Part shown: one piece after another, positions 33,530 to 43,440 of the stretch
Position numbering within the stretch: the stretch's first letter is position 1
Layout of the letters: each line of letters opens with the position of its first letter
Source of the DNA: Lachnospiraceae bacterium
GTDB taxonomy: Bacteria; Bacillota; Clostridia; Lachnospirales; Lachnospiraceae
Assembly (NCBI GenBank): GCA_021771755.1
Contig: JAETOL010000003.1
Location: forward strand, 186,001-250,000
Length of the DNA: 64,000 bases
Direction of reading: 5' to 3'
The notes under the pieces: model-generated
What the model saw: the letters and a program-made list of their open reading frames with translations, nothing else
Databases searched by the model: none
Told to the model about the DNA's origin: nothing
Program-made: the position numbers and the translations under genes

Positions 33530-34972
33530 ATGGATAAAGCATCATTGGCAATTCTTACAAATATTATTGGCGCTGTGGAATCTGGCGGACAGGTATATGG
33601 TAAGCGAAACTATGCTGCTTATGCAGGTAAAAATCAGAATTCTTCTAATGAGAAAACATGCACCCTCGGATGGGCTCAGAACTATGGTAACGAAGGAAGA
33701 ACCCTTTGTAAAATGATTTTGGAAAAAGATCCGGCGGCTTTTAGAAAAGCAGATACGGCAGGAATTGAAAAGAAACTTTCTGTAGATTGGGAGAAGACCG
33801 GCTGGAATCCTTCAGCGGCGGAAAAGAAATCACTGATTGCGATTATTACAACATCTGCCGGAAAGGAATGTCAGGACGAGCTTTTCAAGGAGTTGATGGC
33901 TGCTTACATAAAATCGGCAGAGGTTTTTGGCGTTACAGATGTAAAAGCACAGATGATGTGGTGTGAAATTGAGCATCTCGGCGGTTTAAAACCAGTCCAG
34001 AGAATTTTCAAAAGAGCAACGAAACCTTATACTCCCGAAACGATTTACGCATCATTGCTGTTAGATCAGAAAGACACCAGCAATAACAATCAGGTTGGCG
34101 ATAAGAAATATCAAAGCAGACATCAGTGCTGTGTAAAATGGATTAACCAATATGTTAAAACCGGAACACAAGTTCAAAATGGAACCGGAAGAACAGCGGA
34201 AGATCTTTTAAAGGTTTTGCGTTCATGGGTAGGATTTGGGAGATCGAACGGAAAACACAAGCAGATTATTGATATTTACAACAATGATGATCCGAAAAAT
34301 CTTCCTCGCAGCTATAAAGTCCAATACAACGATGCTTATTGCGATACCACAGTATCAGCCGGAGCAATTAAGGCAAAGATGAAAGACTTGATAGGCAAGG
34401 AATGCGGCGTTGAGGAGCATGTGAAGATTTTTAAGAAAATGGGCATCTGGCAGGAAGATGGTAAGGTGGTTCCGAAAGCAGGCTGGCCGATTGTATATAA
34501 CTGGGATGATGCGACACAGCCGAATGACGGTTATTCTGATCACATTGGGGTTGTGGAATCTGTGAAAGGCAACACGATCGTTGCTATCGAGGGGAATTAT
34601 GGAGGAGAAGTGAAGCGCCGTTCCCTACCTGTTGGCTGGGGCTATATCAGAGGATATGCAATGCCAAAATTCGAAACCGCCAATGGACAGGGTGAAGGAA
34701 CATCTAATAATGGCGGAACAACAAATTCCGGAACAACCACTCTTTCCAGAACCCCGAAATGGGTTGGAAAGGTTACTGCCAGTGTATTGAATGTCCGTAA
34801 ATGGGCAGGAACTGAATATGCAAATATCAAATCATGGCCAAAACTGGCAAAAGGAAATCTGGTTGATGTCTGCGATAAAATTTATGACAGCAAAAATGAG
34901 ATTTGGTATTACGTGCGTATTGACGGCAGAATTTACGGATTTGTGCATTCCGATTATATTCGGAAAAAATAA
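33530..34972 (+). CDS. endolysin: N-terminal muralytic-type domain, CHAP amidase, SH3
   Basis: A 480-residue modular peptidoglycan hydrolase. Residues 1-190 form a lysozyme- or glucosaminidase-like part (AVESGGQVYGKRNY, GWAQNYGNEG). Residues about 225-385 form a CHAP-type domain with catalytic Cys271 (NDAYCDTT) and His338 (YSDHIGVVE). A Gly/Thr/Asn linker leads to a C-terminal SH3-type wall-binding domain (VTASVLNVRKWAGTEY, then GFVHSDYIRK). It lies among tail genes rather than beside the holin, so it could also act as a tail-associated lysin during entry. Start 33530 has AAAGG at 9 bases; ATGs at 33521 and 33524 are alternatives. Confidence 0.8.
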   Translation: MDKASLAILTNIIGAVESGGQVYGKRNYAAYAGKNQNSSNEKTCTLGWAQNYGNEGRTLCKMILEKDPAAFRKADTAGIEKKLSVDWEKTGWNPSAAEKKSLIAIITTSAGKECQDELFKELMAAYIKSAEVFGVTDVKAQMMWCEIEHLGGLKPVQRIFKRATKPYTPETIYASLLLDQKDTSNNNQVGDKKYQSRHQCCVKWINQYVKTGTQVQNGTGRTAEDLLKVLRSWVGFGRSNGKHKQIIDIYNNDDPKNLPRSYKVQYNDAYCDTTVSAGAIKAKMKDLIGKECGVEEHVKIFKKMGIWQEDGKVVPKAGWPIVYNWDDATQPNDGYSDHIGVVESVKGNTIVAIEGNYGGEVKRRSLPVGWGYIRGYAMPKFETANGQGEGTSNNGGTTNSGTTTLSRTPKWVGKVTASVLNVRKWAGTEYANIKSWPKLAKGNLVDVCDKIYDSKNEIWYYVRIDGRIYGFVHSDYIRKK

Positions 34973-34983
34973 GGAGCAATAGA

Positions 34984-35361
34984 ATGATCACATTTAGACA
35001 AAAGGGCGATTTCTCCAAGACTACGCAATATTTCGAGCGTCTGAAAGAATTTATGAAGCTTGGAATCCTTGACAAGTACGGAAGGGAAGGCGTAGAAGCC
35101 CTTTCGTCTGCAACCCCGGTCGAATCCGGAGTAACGGCTGCATCCTGGTATTACGAGATAGAGCATTCCAAAGATTCAGCGGCTATAAGTTTTTCAAATT
35201 CACATGTGAATCAAGGGGTACCGATTGCGATTATTTTGCAATACGGGCATGGTACCGGAACCGGAGGTTGGGTACAGGGTCGAGATTATATCAATCCTGC
35301 TATTCAGCCTCTTTTTGACAAAATTGCAGAAGAAGCGTGGAAGGAGGTTACAAGGCTATGA
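34984..35361 (+). CDS. HK97 gp10-like tail component
   Basis: A 125-residue protein with the gp10 landmarks: LGILDKYGREGVEALSSATP, a VESGVTAASWYYEIE stretch and RDYINPAIQPLFD. These proteins help complete the head-tail joint or tail end. Its usual place is nearer the head closure genes; here it directly precedes the tape measure gene and overlaps it by 4 bases. AAGGAG precedes the ATG. Confidence 0.8.
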   Translation: MITFRQKGDFSKTTQYFERLKEFMKLGILDKYGREGVEALSSATPVESGVTAASWYYEIEHSKDSAAISFSNSHVNQGVPIAIILQYGHGTGTGGWVQGRDYINPAIQPLFDKIAEEAWKEVTRL

Positions 35362-38300
35362 GCAGGACAGTTGACGAGCGAGTCGTTGAGATGCGGTTTG
35401 ACAATAGACAGTTTGAAAGCAATGTTCAGACAAGCCTGTCTACGATTGACAAGCTGAAACAGAGTTTAAATTTGTCTGGTGCATCTAAGGGATTGGAAAA
35501 TGTCAGCGCAGCGGCGAAAAACGTGAACATGTCAGGTCTCACAGGAGCCGTTGAAACCGCACATGCGAGATTCTCTGCTTTTGAGGTAATGGCGGTTACC
35601 GCACTTGCCAATATTACAAATTCGGCAGTAAATGCCGGAAAGCAAATAGTATCAGCGTTGACGATTGAGCCAGTTAAATCTGGATTTGAAGAATACGAAA
35701 CGCAAATTAATGCGATTCAAACGATTCTGGCTAATACCGAAAGTAAAGGTAGCACATTGAGAGACGTGAGCCAGGCTCTTGATGAATTAAATCATTATGC
35801 CGATATGACCATCTATAATTTTACGGAGATGACTCGTAATATCGGAACCTTTACCGCAGCGGGTGTAGATTTGGATACATCGGTTTCAGCAATTAAAGGT
35901 ATTGCGAATCTGGCTGCTGTTTCGGGTTCTACATCCCAGCAGGCTAGCACAGCGATGTATCAGCTTTCTCAGGCGTTAGCTGCCGGTACTGTAAAATTAC
36001 AAGACTGGAACTCTGTTGTAAATGCGGGAATGGGCGGTCAGGTATTTCAGGATGCCTTGAAAGAAACAGCTCGCGTGCATGATATCGCAATCGACGATAT
36101 GATAGAGAAAGAAGGAAGCTTCCGGGAAACCTTAAGCAAAGGATGGTTGACTTCGGAAATCCTTACAGAAACTCTTTCGAAGTTTACTGGCGATTTATCA
36201 GAAGCACAATTACAGTCAATGGGGTATACGGAAGAGCAGATTGCTTCCATTATCAAAATGGGGCAGACGGCTAATGACACCGCCACCAAGGTAAAAACCC
36301 TTACTCAGTTATTTGATACGTTGAAGGAAGCGGCTCAGTCCGGTTGGACAAAGACATGGGAATTAATCGTTGGCGATTTCGGTGAAGCGAAAGAATTGTT
36401 TACGGGTATTTCAGATACTCTTAGCGAATTCATTAATGCATCTGCTGATCGAAGAAATAATTTGCTAGAAGGAGCATTGTCAAACAATTGGGACAAACTA
36501 ATTGCTAAGATCAATGAAGCTGGAATTGAGACGGTTGATTTTGAAGAAAAACTGAAAAGTATGGTTTCTTCTCACGGTCTTGATGTTGATAAGCTGATCG
36601 AAGAACATGGTTCGTTGGAAAAAGCGTTCCGAAGTGGGGCTATCTCATCAGATATTTTAAAAGAAGCAGTAAATGGACTGAAATCCGAAATGGTGGATTT
36701 GAGCACCGTAGAAAGGGAACTGCGAAGAGGAGATACTGGTGAGGATGTAAAAAAAGCGCAGGAAGCTTTAGAAAAACTTGGAATTGATATAGGAAAGACT
36801 GGAGCGGATGGAATACTTGGTCCGGCCACAGAAGAAGCAATCAAAGCTTTTCAGGAATTGAATGGTATTGAAATAACAGGAATCATTGACGAAAACACTT
36901 TGAACGCTTTAAAAGAGGCGACGACAACGACAAATACGTTGGTCGGAAACATGGATGAGTTTATTGACGGTATTACGGAGCTTGGCGGCCGAGAAAAAAT
37001 TATTGAATCTTTTAAAAATATTCTGAGTGTACTTGGCGATACGGTAAAACCGGTAAAAGAGGCGTTTAAAGAAATATTCCCTCCAATAACGGCAGATCAG
37101 GTAGGAAATGCGATTGATAAGTTTCATTCTTTTACAGAGAAGCTTAAACTTAGTGACGAAACAGCAGATAAATTGAAACGGACGTTCAAGGGTGCGTTTT
37201 CTATTCTGGATCTTTTTGGAAAAGGTATAAAAACATTAATATCCCCAATAGGGGATTTTTTAGGTTCCGGAGGCGTCAGCGGAATTGCAGACGCATTCCT
37301 TGGTATCACCGCTTCAATTGGGGATTTTTTCACATCTCTTAATGAAGGCGCTGGAACCGGAACTTTTTTTACTGCCTTATCGAACGGTATTTCCAATATC
37401 TTTAAAGAAATTGCGGAAGTGATAAATCCAGCGTCTGAAGGAATAGAGACATTCGGAGATGCTTTTTCATATGTCGGAACCGTTGTTTCTAATGCGGCGG
37501 GAAAAATTGGAGAAGGAATAAAAAGCGTATTTACATGGATATCGGACAATGTTTCTGCGGGTGATGTTTTTGCCGGATTGGCTGGAGGCGGAATATTTGT
37601 TTTGGCCAAAAAGATTTCCAGCGTTTTTGGAACTATTCAAGAAGCGTTAGATAATCTGTTCAGGAAGGGTGAAAGCGGAAAAATAAAAGAACAGTTTTCT
37701 GATATTCTGGGTTCTGTGAAAGATTCAATTACGTCTTTTACCTCCGGAATAAAAGTGGCTTCTCTTATTGGTATTGCCGCTGCGATTGGCATTTTATCAG
37801 TTGCACTTAATTCGATATCAAAACTGGAACCCGGAAAATTGACAAATTCGCTAGGTGCAATCGGTGTAATGTTCGCCATGCTGAGCCTGACGTTGAAATC
37901 AGTTACAAAAACTTTAACGAAATTTGATTCTAAAGGCTTGATAAAAGCTGGCGTTTCGTTAGTTCTTATTGCTACGGCGATAAATATATTTGCCGGAGCT
38001 TTAAAAGATTTATCCGGTATGTCGGCTGCCGATTTAGGTAAAGGTCTCGTTGCTCTCGGGGTAGGTTTGGTTGAATTGTCAGCGGCACTTAAAATCATCG
38101 ATAAGGCAAAAATTTCTCTGTCAACCAGTGTCGCAATCGTGGCGTTGGCACAAGGCTGTAAGATGCTTGCGGACGCCTTGGTAAAATTCAGTGTTCTTTC
38201 ATGGGACGAGATTGGAAGAGGACTGGGTGCGATGGGCGGCGCATTAGCCGAGCTTACTGCATCTCTTTCGGTTCTCAGTAAAGCGGGAGGATTCGGTTCG

Positions 38301-40904
38301 CTTCTTGGCGCTACGGGAATGTTAATTGCGGTTCAATCTCTCGATGAAATATCTGAAAATCTTGAAAAACTTGGAAAGATGACCTGGGATGAGATTGGAA
38401 GAGGACTGGGTGCGATGGGCGGTGCACTGGCTGAATTTACAGTTGCATTAGGCGCTCTCAGTAAAGCAGGAGGATTCGGTTCGCTTCTTGGCGGAACCAG
38501 TATATTAATAGCGACTCAATCGCTTGATCCGATTGCCGATGCTCTTTTAAATATTAGTGGGTTATCGTGGAATGAGATTGCCAGAGGGCTTACCGGTATG
38601 GGAGGAGCTTTGGCAGAATTTGGAATTGTTCTCGGAGCTATTGGAAGAATTGCGGGTTTTTCCAGTGTTTTAGGTGCTGTTTCTGTTTTAATTGCGGCGC
38701 AAACTTTGGAGCCGATTGGAAATGCTCTTGGAAGTATTGGACGTTTATCGTGGGAAGAAATCACGAAGGGTCTTGTTGGAATGGGCGGTGCACTTGCTGA
38801 ACTGGCGGTTGTTGTAGGTGTGCTTGGCTCAGTATCAGGTATTAGCGGAGTTTTAGGCGGCGGAGCTATTTTACTTGGCGTACAAGGACTTGGAGATCTT
38901 GCTGATGCGCTCAAAAAGTTTGGAGGAATGACATGGGATGAAATCGGCACTGGTCTTGTTGGAATGGGCGGTGCGCTTACCGAAGTCGGCGTTGTTACCG
39001 GTCTTCTTGGAAATCTTGGCGGGTTAGGTTCGCTTATAGGAAGTGGGTCTATTTTACTTGGCGTACAAGGGCTCGGAGATCTTGCTGATGCGCTCAAGAA
39101 ATTCGGACAAATGAATTGGGACGAAATCGGCACTGGACTTGTTGCGATGGGCGGTGCGCTTGGGGAAACGGCTCTCGGAGGATTATTGAACACATTCTCC
39201 GGATTTGGAGCCGCAGCAATTGCAGAGATGGCAGAACCTTTGGGAGCATTAGCTGATTCTGTTAAGAAATGGTCTGGAGTTACGGTGCCCGAAGGATTGT
39301 CAACACAGCTTGGATCTCTTGCGGATGGGGTAAAAGCCTTTAATTTCAGCGGATGGGGAGCAGACGCTATGGCTGCTGTGGCTGTTCCACTCGGTGACAT
39401 GGCGACTTCCATTTCAAAATGGAGCGGAGTTTCTGTTCCTGAGAACATACAAACCGGTCTTGAGGGGTTAGCAGGCGGAGTAAAAGCTTTTAATTTCAGT
39501 GGTTGGGGAGCAGATGCTATGGCCGCTGTGGCAGAACCGCTTGGGGATATGGCCGGCGCTCTTGGGAAATGGTCCAACGTAACCGTACCCGAAAATATTC
39601 AGACCAGCTTGGAAGGCTTGGCAAGCGGAGTTAGCGCATGGGCTTATGTCGATACCTATAATATAGCTGCAATTAAAGAACCGTTGGAAACGCTCGCTGG
39701 CGCCGTGGGTAAATGGAACGAAGTTACTGTACCGTCAAATATACAAACCAGTCTTGAGGGGCTAGCAAGCGGAGTAAATGCCTGTAATGATGTTTCTGCT
39801 GAAAATTTGTCAGGCGTATGTGATGGAATCCGAGCGATTGGAACTGCCGCAACGGATATCTCAGCAATCGATTTTAGTGGGATATCTTCACAATTGACAA
39901 GCTTCGCTTCGTCTATTAACAGCATCAATGTTTCTACGGATACGTTTTCAAATTTGGGAACCAATATCGTAAGCAAGTTTGCAAGTGCGATAAGCAGCGG
40001 AACGGGAACGATGTCCAGCGCCGGAGCGAAGCTGACAAATGCTGTTGCATCTGGAATGAAATCCGGAATGAGTTCCCTAACATCTACGATTACTTCTATT
40101 ATGAGTTTAGCCAGTACAAATGTTAGAAACAAAAGAAGTAACTTTGTTTCAGCAGGTACATATCTTGTTTCCGGTCTGGCTTCCGGCATCAGATCAAATT
40201 TGTCATCTGTTTCCAGTGCAGCGGGATCAGCGGCTTCTTCCGGTGCAAGCGCTTCAAGGGGATATTATGGAAGCTTCTACAGTTCAGGAGCGTATCTTGT
40301 ATCCGGATTCGTAGCCGGAATCAGGAATAACATTAGTTCGGCCGCAGCAGCGGCTGCTGCGATGGCGGCGGCAGCATCAAGCGCGGCGAGAAGTAATCTC
40401 AAAATCAAATCGCCATCAAGAGTATTTTTTCAAATCGGTGATTTTGCTGGACAAGGTTTTATCAATGCACTTGCGTATTATGGTAAAGCTTCATATGAAG
40501 CAGGAAGCAATATCGCAGTGTCAGCACGAGAGGGATTAAGAAAAGCAATCTCTAAAACAACGGACATTATTGAAAACGGTATGGACGGAGCACCGACAAT
40601 CCGTCCGGTACTCGATTTGAGTGCGGTTGAAGCCGGAGCAGGACAGATTAATGGTATTCTCGGAATGGGTCGTTCGATAGGCATAACCGGTAATATAGGA
40701 GCAATTGCTACCATGATGAGCAATCGTCAAAATGCTGCAAGTAACGATGACGTTGTATCGGCAATCGGAAAACTACAAAAAGCACTTGGAAATTATTCCG
40801 GCGATTCCTATGTTGTTAATGGCGTCACCTACGATGATGGGAGTAATGTCGCCAGCGCTGTAAAATCCCTTATCAGAGCAGCAAAAGTAGGAGGGAGGGT
40901 GTAA
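35358..40904 (+). CDS. tail tape measure protein
   Basis: A 1848-residue tape measure protein. The N-terminal domain (about 1-330) has the TMP core (INAIQTILANTESKGST, YADMTIYNFTEMTRN, AVSGSTSQQASTAMYQL). Residues about 452-522 insert a peptidoglycan-binding domain (RGDTGEDVKKAQEALEKLG, DGILGPATEEAIKAFQ). Residues about 948-1310 contain six copies of a 60-62 residue repeat built on W(D/E)EIxxGLxxMGGALxE, and about 1310-1480 four copies of a 50-residue repeat with VPxNIQTxLEGLAxGV. A Ser/Ala-rich membrane-active-like stretch follows. AAGGAGG precedes ATG 35358. It sets tail length and is ejected into the host envelope. Confidence 0.93.
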   Translation: MSRTVDERVVEMRFDNRQFESNVQTSLSTIDKLKQSLNLSGASKGLENVSAAAKNVNMSGLTGAVETAHARFSAFEVMAVTALANITNSAVNAGKQIVSALTIEPVKSGFEEYETQINAIQTILANTESKGSTLRDVSQALDELNHYADMTIYNFTEMTRNIGTFTAAGVDLDTSVSAIKGIANLAAVSGSTSQQASTAMYQLSQALAAGTVKLQDWNSVVNAGMGGQVFQDALKETARVHDIAIDDMIEKEGSFRETLSKGWLTSEILTETLSKFTGDLSEAQLQSMGYTEEQIASIIKMGQTANDTATKVKTLTQLFDTLKEAAQSGWTKTWELIVGDFGEAKELFTGISDTLSEFINASADRRNNLLEGALSNNWDKLIAKINEAGIETVDFEEKLKSMVSSHGLDVDKLIEEHGSLEKAFRSGAISSDILKEAVNGLKSEMVDLSTVERELRRGDTGEDVKKAQEALEKLGIDIGKTGADGILGPATEEAIKAFQELNGIEITGIIDENTLNALKEATTTTNTLVGNMDEFIDGITELGGREKIIESFKNILSVLGDTVKPVKEAFKEIFPPITADQVGNAIDKFHSFTEKLKLSDETADKLKRTFKGAFSILDLFGKGIKTLISPIGDFLGSGGVSGIADAFLGITASIGDFFTSLNEGAGTGTFFTALSNGISNIFKEIAEVINPASEGIETFGDAFSYVGTVVSNAAGKIGEGIKSVFTWISDNVSAGDVFAGLAGGGIFVLAKKISSVFGTIQEALDNLFRKGESGKIKEQFSDILGSVKDSITSFTSGIKVASLIGIAAAIGILSVALNSISKLEPGKLTNSLGAIGVMFAMLSLTLKSVTKTLTKFDSKGLIKAGVSLVLIATAINIFAGALKDLSGMSAADLGKGLVALGVGLVELSAALKIIDKAKISLSTSVAIVALAQGCKMLADALVKFSVLSWDEIGRGLGAMGGALAELTASLSVLSKAGGFGSLLGATGMLIAVQSLDEISENLEKLGKMTWDEIGRGLGAMGGALAEFTVALGALSKAGGFGSLLGGTSILIATQSLDPIADALLNISGLSWNEIARGLTGMGGALAEFGIVLGAIGRIAGFSSVLGAVSVLIAAQTLEPIGNALGSIGRLSWEEITKGLVGMGGALAELAVVVGVLGSVSGISGVLGGGAILLGVQGLGDLADALKKFGGMTWDEIGTGLVGMGGALTEVGVVTGLLGNLGGLGSLIGSGSILLGVQGLGDLADALKKFGQMNWDEIGTGLVAMGGALGETALGGLLNTFSGFGAAAIAEMAEPLGALADSVKKWSGVTVPEGLSTQLGSLADGVKAFNFSGWGADAMAAVAVPLGDMATSISKWSGVSVPENIQTGLEGLAGGVKAFNFSGWGADAMAAVAEPLGDMAGALGKWSNVTVPENIQTSLEGLASGVSAWAYVDTYNIAAIKEPLETLAGAVGKWNEVTVPSNIQTSLEGLASGVNACNDVSAENLSGVCDGIRAIGTAATDISAIDFSGISSQLTSFASSINSINVSTDTFSNLGTNIVSKFASAISSGTGTMSSAGAKLTNAVASGMKSGMSSLTSTITSIMSLASTNVRNKRSNFVSAGTYLVSGLASGIRSNLSSVSSAAGSAASSGASASRGYYGSFYSSGAYLVSGFVAGIRNNISSAAAAAAAMAAAASSAARSNLKIKSPSRVFFQIGDFAGQGFINALAYYGKASYEAGSNIAVSAREGLRKAISKTTDIIENGMDGAPTIRPVLDLSAVEAGAGQINGILGMGRSIGITGNIGAIATMMSNRQNAASNDDVVSAIGKLQKALGNYSGDSYVVNGVTYDDGSNVASAVKSLIRAAKVGGRV

Positions 40905-40905
40905 A

Positions 40906-43440
40906 ATGGCTTCCAAAAAGAAGAAAGCAACAAAAGTTGTCGTAAAGCTTCAGAATAATACCGACCGTACCGTTTATGCTACATGGACGTGGAATGGTAA
41001 GAATACAGATCATTATAAAGTGATTTGGAAGTATGCAACTGGAAATGGGGTTGCTTTTATCGGTAGTGAAACCACAACGACAGCGAAGCAGAGTGTGTGG
41101 ACAGCACCTTCTAATGCTACAAAAGTATCTTTTACAGTAAAACCGATATCCAAGACATATAAGAAAAATAAAAAACAGGTTTCTTATTGGACATGCGATT
41201 GGTCTACAAGTGTAAGTTATACATTCAAGATCGATACAAAGCCTGAAACCCCGTCCGTTCCCAAAGTTTCCATTGAAAAATTCAGCTTAACGGCGGAAGT
41301 TGACGTATACGATAAGAATACAACAAATGTTGAATTCTATGTTGTAAAGAATGATAAATCAAAATTTACAAGCGGGGAAGCGGCTGTAAAAACAAATCAC
41401 GCTGCTTTTTCGTGTACGGTCGCTGCGGGTGCAGAATATAAAGTTCGTGCCCGCGGTATTCGGGTTTACACGGTTACTGTAAAAGAAGCTTATAAATCCA
41501 AAGGAAAAACGAAATACAAAAACGTTAAGCAAACCAAAAAAGAATATGGAACATGGTCCGAGTATTCCGATGGGGCAGGAACAATTCCAACAGTTCCATC
41601 AAAAATTAATACGATTAAAGCTATTTCAACGACTGGAGTACAGCTCTCGTGGAGTAAAGTCTCCAATGCCACAGGGTATGATGTGGAATACACTACAAAG
41701 AAAATGTATTTTGATAGCTCTAAAGAAACGCAGACGGTTTCCGTAACTTCTGCTGTGACTCATGCGGAGATCACCGGCTTAGAATCTGGACAGGAATGGT
41801 TCTTTCGAGTTAGGGCAACGAATGCTCAGGGTGAGTCTGGATGGTGTACTCCGATTTCCATTATTTTGGGTAAGCCGCCAGCGGCACCAACTACTTGGTC
41901 TTCTACAACGACTGCCGTGGTTGGAGAAAGACTTGGGTTATATTGGGTGCATAATTCAGAGGATGGATCCAGTCAGACGTATGCACAGATTGAAATCATT
42001 GTGAACGGTGTAAAAAGAACCGAAACTATAAAAAACAGCACCAATGAAGATGAAAAAGATTTAACCAGTTCATATTTTATAGACACATCAAAATATAACG
42101 AGGGTACAGTCATTCAATGGCGTGTTCGGACGAGAGGTGTTATTGAAACATATGGGGATTGGTCAATTCAGAGAAAAGTTGATATTTATGCGCCACCAAC
42201 ATTGGAACTGGGAACCAGAGGTGTAAATAACTGGTGTTGGGATACATTCAACTTTCTTACCGATACAATTTATACGGCATATGGAATAGGAGGAAGTTTA
42301 TCGGAGGTGATAACAGCATTTCCGTATTATATTACGGCTACCTCAGGACCATCGACACAGACTCCGATTGGATATCACATTACGATCAGTGCTAACGAGG
42401 GATATGAAGCTCTTGATTACAATGGCAAAGAAAAATGGGTAAATGCCGACGAGGAAGTTTATTCGAAATATTTTGATGCCGTTACCGGCCATAGTCTGTT
42501 TGTAATGATTAATGCTTCGGATATTGATCTGGAGAACAATGTTTCTTACACAATCCATTGTACAGTTAGTATGGATTCCGGTCTCACGGCTGAAGCCTCC
42601 TCGGAATTTATTGTCGCATGGACAGATGAGGAGTATGTTCCCGATGCAGAAATTGGTATTGATGAAGAAACTCTTACAGCCTATATACGTCCTTATTGCG
42701 AGGACGAAGACGGTTATCTGATTGACGACATTGTTCTTTCTGTTTACCGACGTGAATTTGATGGAACGTATACAGAATTGGCAAGCGGAATCGAAAATCA
42801 GCATGTGGATCAAGATGAACTGCTTGATTCTAATAGCGATTTTATTCTGGATAGTTCCGGAAAAGAATTAATAGGAAGAGACGTCAACTCAAGAGCAATC
42901 TTTATTACTGATCCGCACCCTGCGTTAGATTATGCGAGATACCGGATCGTCGCAATGTCTACTATTACAGGAGCAATTAGTTACAGTGATATACCGGGTT
43001 ATCCAATCGGGGAAGAGGCCGCCGTAATTCAGTGGGATGAGGAATGGTCGGAGTTTGACACTTTTACAGATGAAGAAGGAGATGAGATGGAAGAACCGCC
43101 ATGGACGGGATCCATGCTTAAACTTCCTTATAATTTGGATGTATCGGATGAAGGAAATACAGACGTATCTTTTGCAAAGTACATTGGAAGAAGGCATCCG
43201 GTTGCATATTATGGAACTCAGGTTGGAGAAACTTCTACATGGAATCTCGATATTGTAAAGGATGATACGGAAACTTTGTATGCCCTGCGTAGATTAAAAG
43301 CGTATATGGGCGACGTGTATGTTCGTGAACCATCGGGAAGTGGTTACTGGGCAAACGTACAGGTTTCCTTCAGCCAGAAACATTGTGAAGTTACGATTCC
43401 GGTTACTTTAAAAATTACAAGAGTGGACGGGGGTGCTTAA
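40906..43440 (+). CDS. fibronectin type III tail protein
   Basis: An 844-residue protein made of beta-sandwich domains. At least one clear FN3 module lies at about residues 225-320 (SKINTIKAISTTGVQLSWSK, NATGYDVEYTT, GQEWFFRVRATN), with further Ig/FN3-like domains before and after. It occupies the distal tail (Dit) position between tape measure and hub genes. The C-terminal 130 residues (TWNLDIVKDDTETLYALRRL) resemble a distal-tail core. FN3 modules in tails probably bind surface glycans. Confidence 0.75.
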   Translation: MASKKKKATKVVVKLQNNTDRTVYATWTWNGKNTDHYKVIWKYATGNGVAFIGSETTTTAKQSVWTAPSNATKVSFTVKPISKTYKKNKKQVSYWTCDWSTSVSYTFKIDTKPETPSVPKVSIEKFSLTAEVDVYDKNTTNVEFYVVKNDKSKFTSGEAAVKTNHAAFSCTVAAGAEYKVRARGIRVYTVTVKEAYKSKGKTKYKNVKQTKKEYGTWSEYSDGAGTIPTVPSKINTIKAISTTGVQLSWSKVSNATGYDVEYTTKKMYFDSSKETQTVSVTSAVTHAEITGLESGQEWFFRVRATNAQGESGWCTPISIILGKPPAAPTTWSSTTTAVVGERLGLYWVHNSEDGSSQTYAQIEIIVNGVKRTETIKNSTNEDEKDLTSSYFIDTSKYNEGTVIQWRVRTRGVIETYGDWSIQRKVDIYAPPTLELGTRGVNNWCWDTFNFLTDTIYTAYGIGGSLSEVITAFPYYITATSGPSTQTPIGYHITISANEGYEALDYNGKEKWVNADEEVYSKYFDAVTGHSLFVMINASDIDLENNVSYTIHCTVSMDSGLTAEASSEFIVAWTDEEYVPDAEIGIDEETLTAYIRPYCEDEDGYLIDDIVLSVYRREFDGTYTELASGIENQHVDQDELLDSNSDFILDSSGKELIGRDVNSRAIFITDPHPALDYARYRIVAMSTITGAISYSDIPGYPIGEEAAVIQWDEEWSEFDTFTDEEGDEMEEPPWTGSMLKLPYNLDVSDEGNTDVSFAKYIGRRHPVAYYGTQVGETSTWNLDIVKDDTETLYALRRLKAYMGDVYVREPSGSGYWANVQVSFSQKHCEVTIPVTLKITRVDGGA

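Noticed and set aside
38516-39577. 353-codon open frame on the minus strand
   Set aside because: It lies wholly inside the tape measure repeats; its proline/serine-rich repeats mirror the plus-strand repeats, and there is no ribosome binding site.
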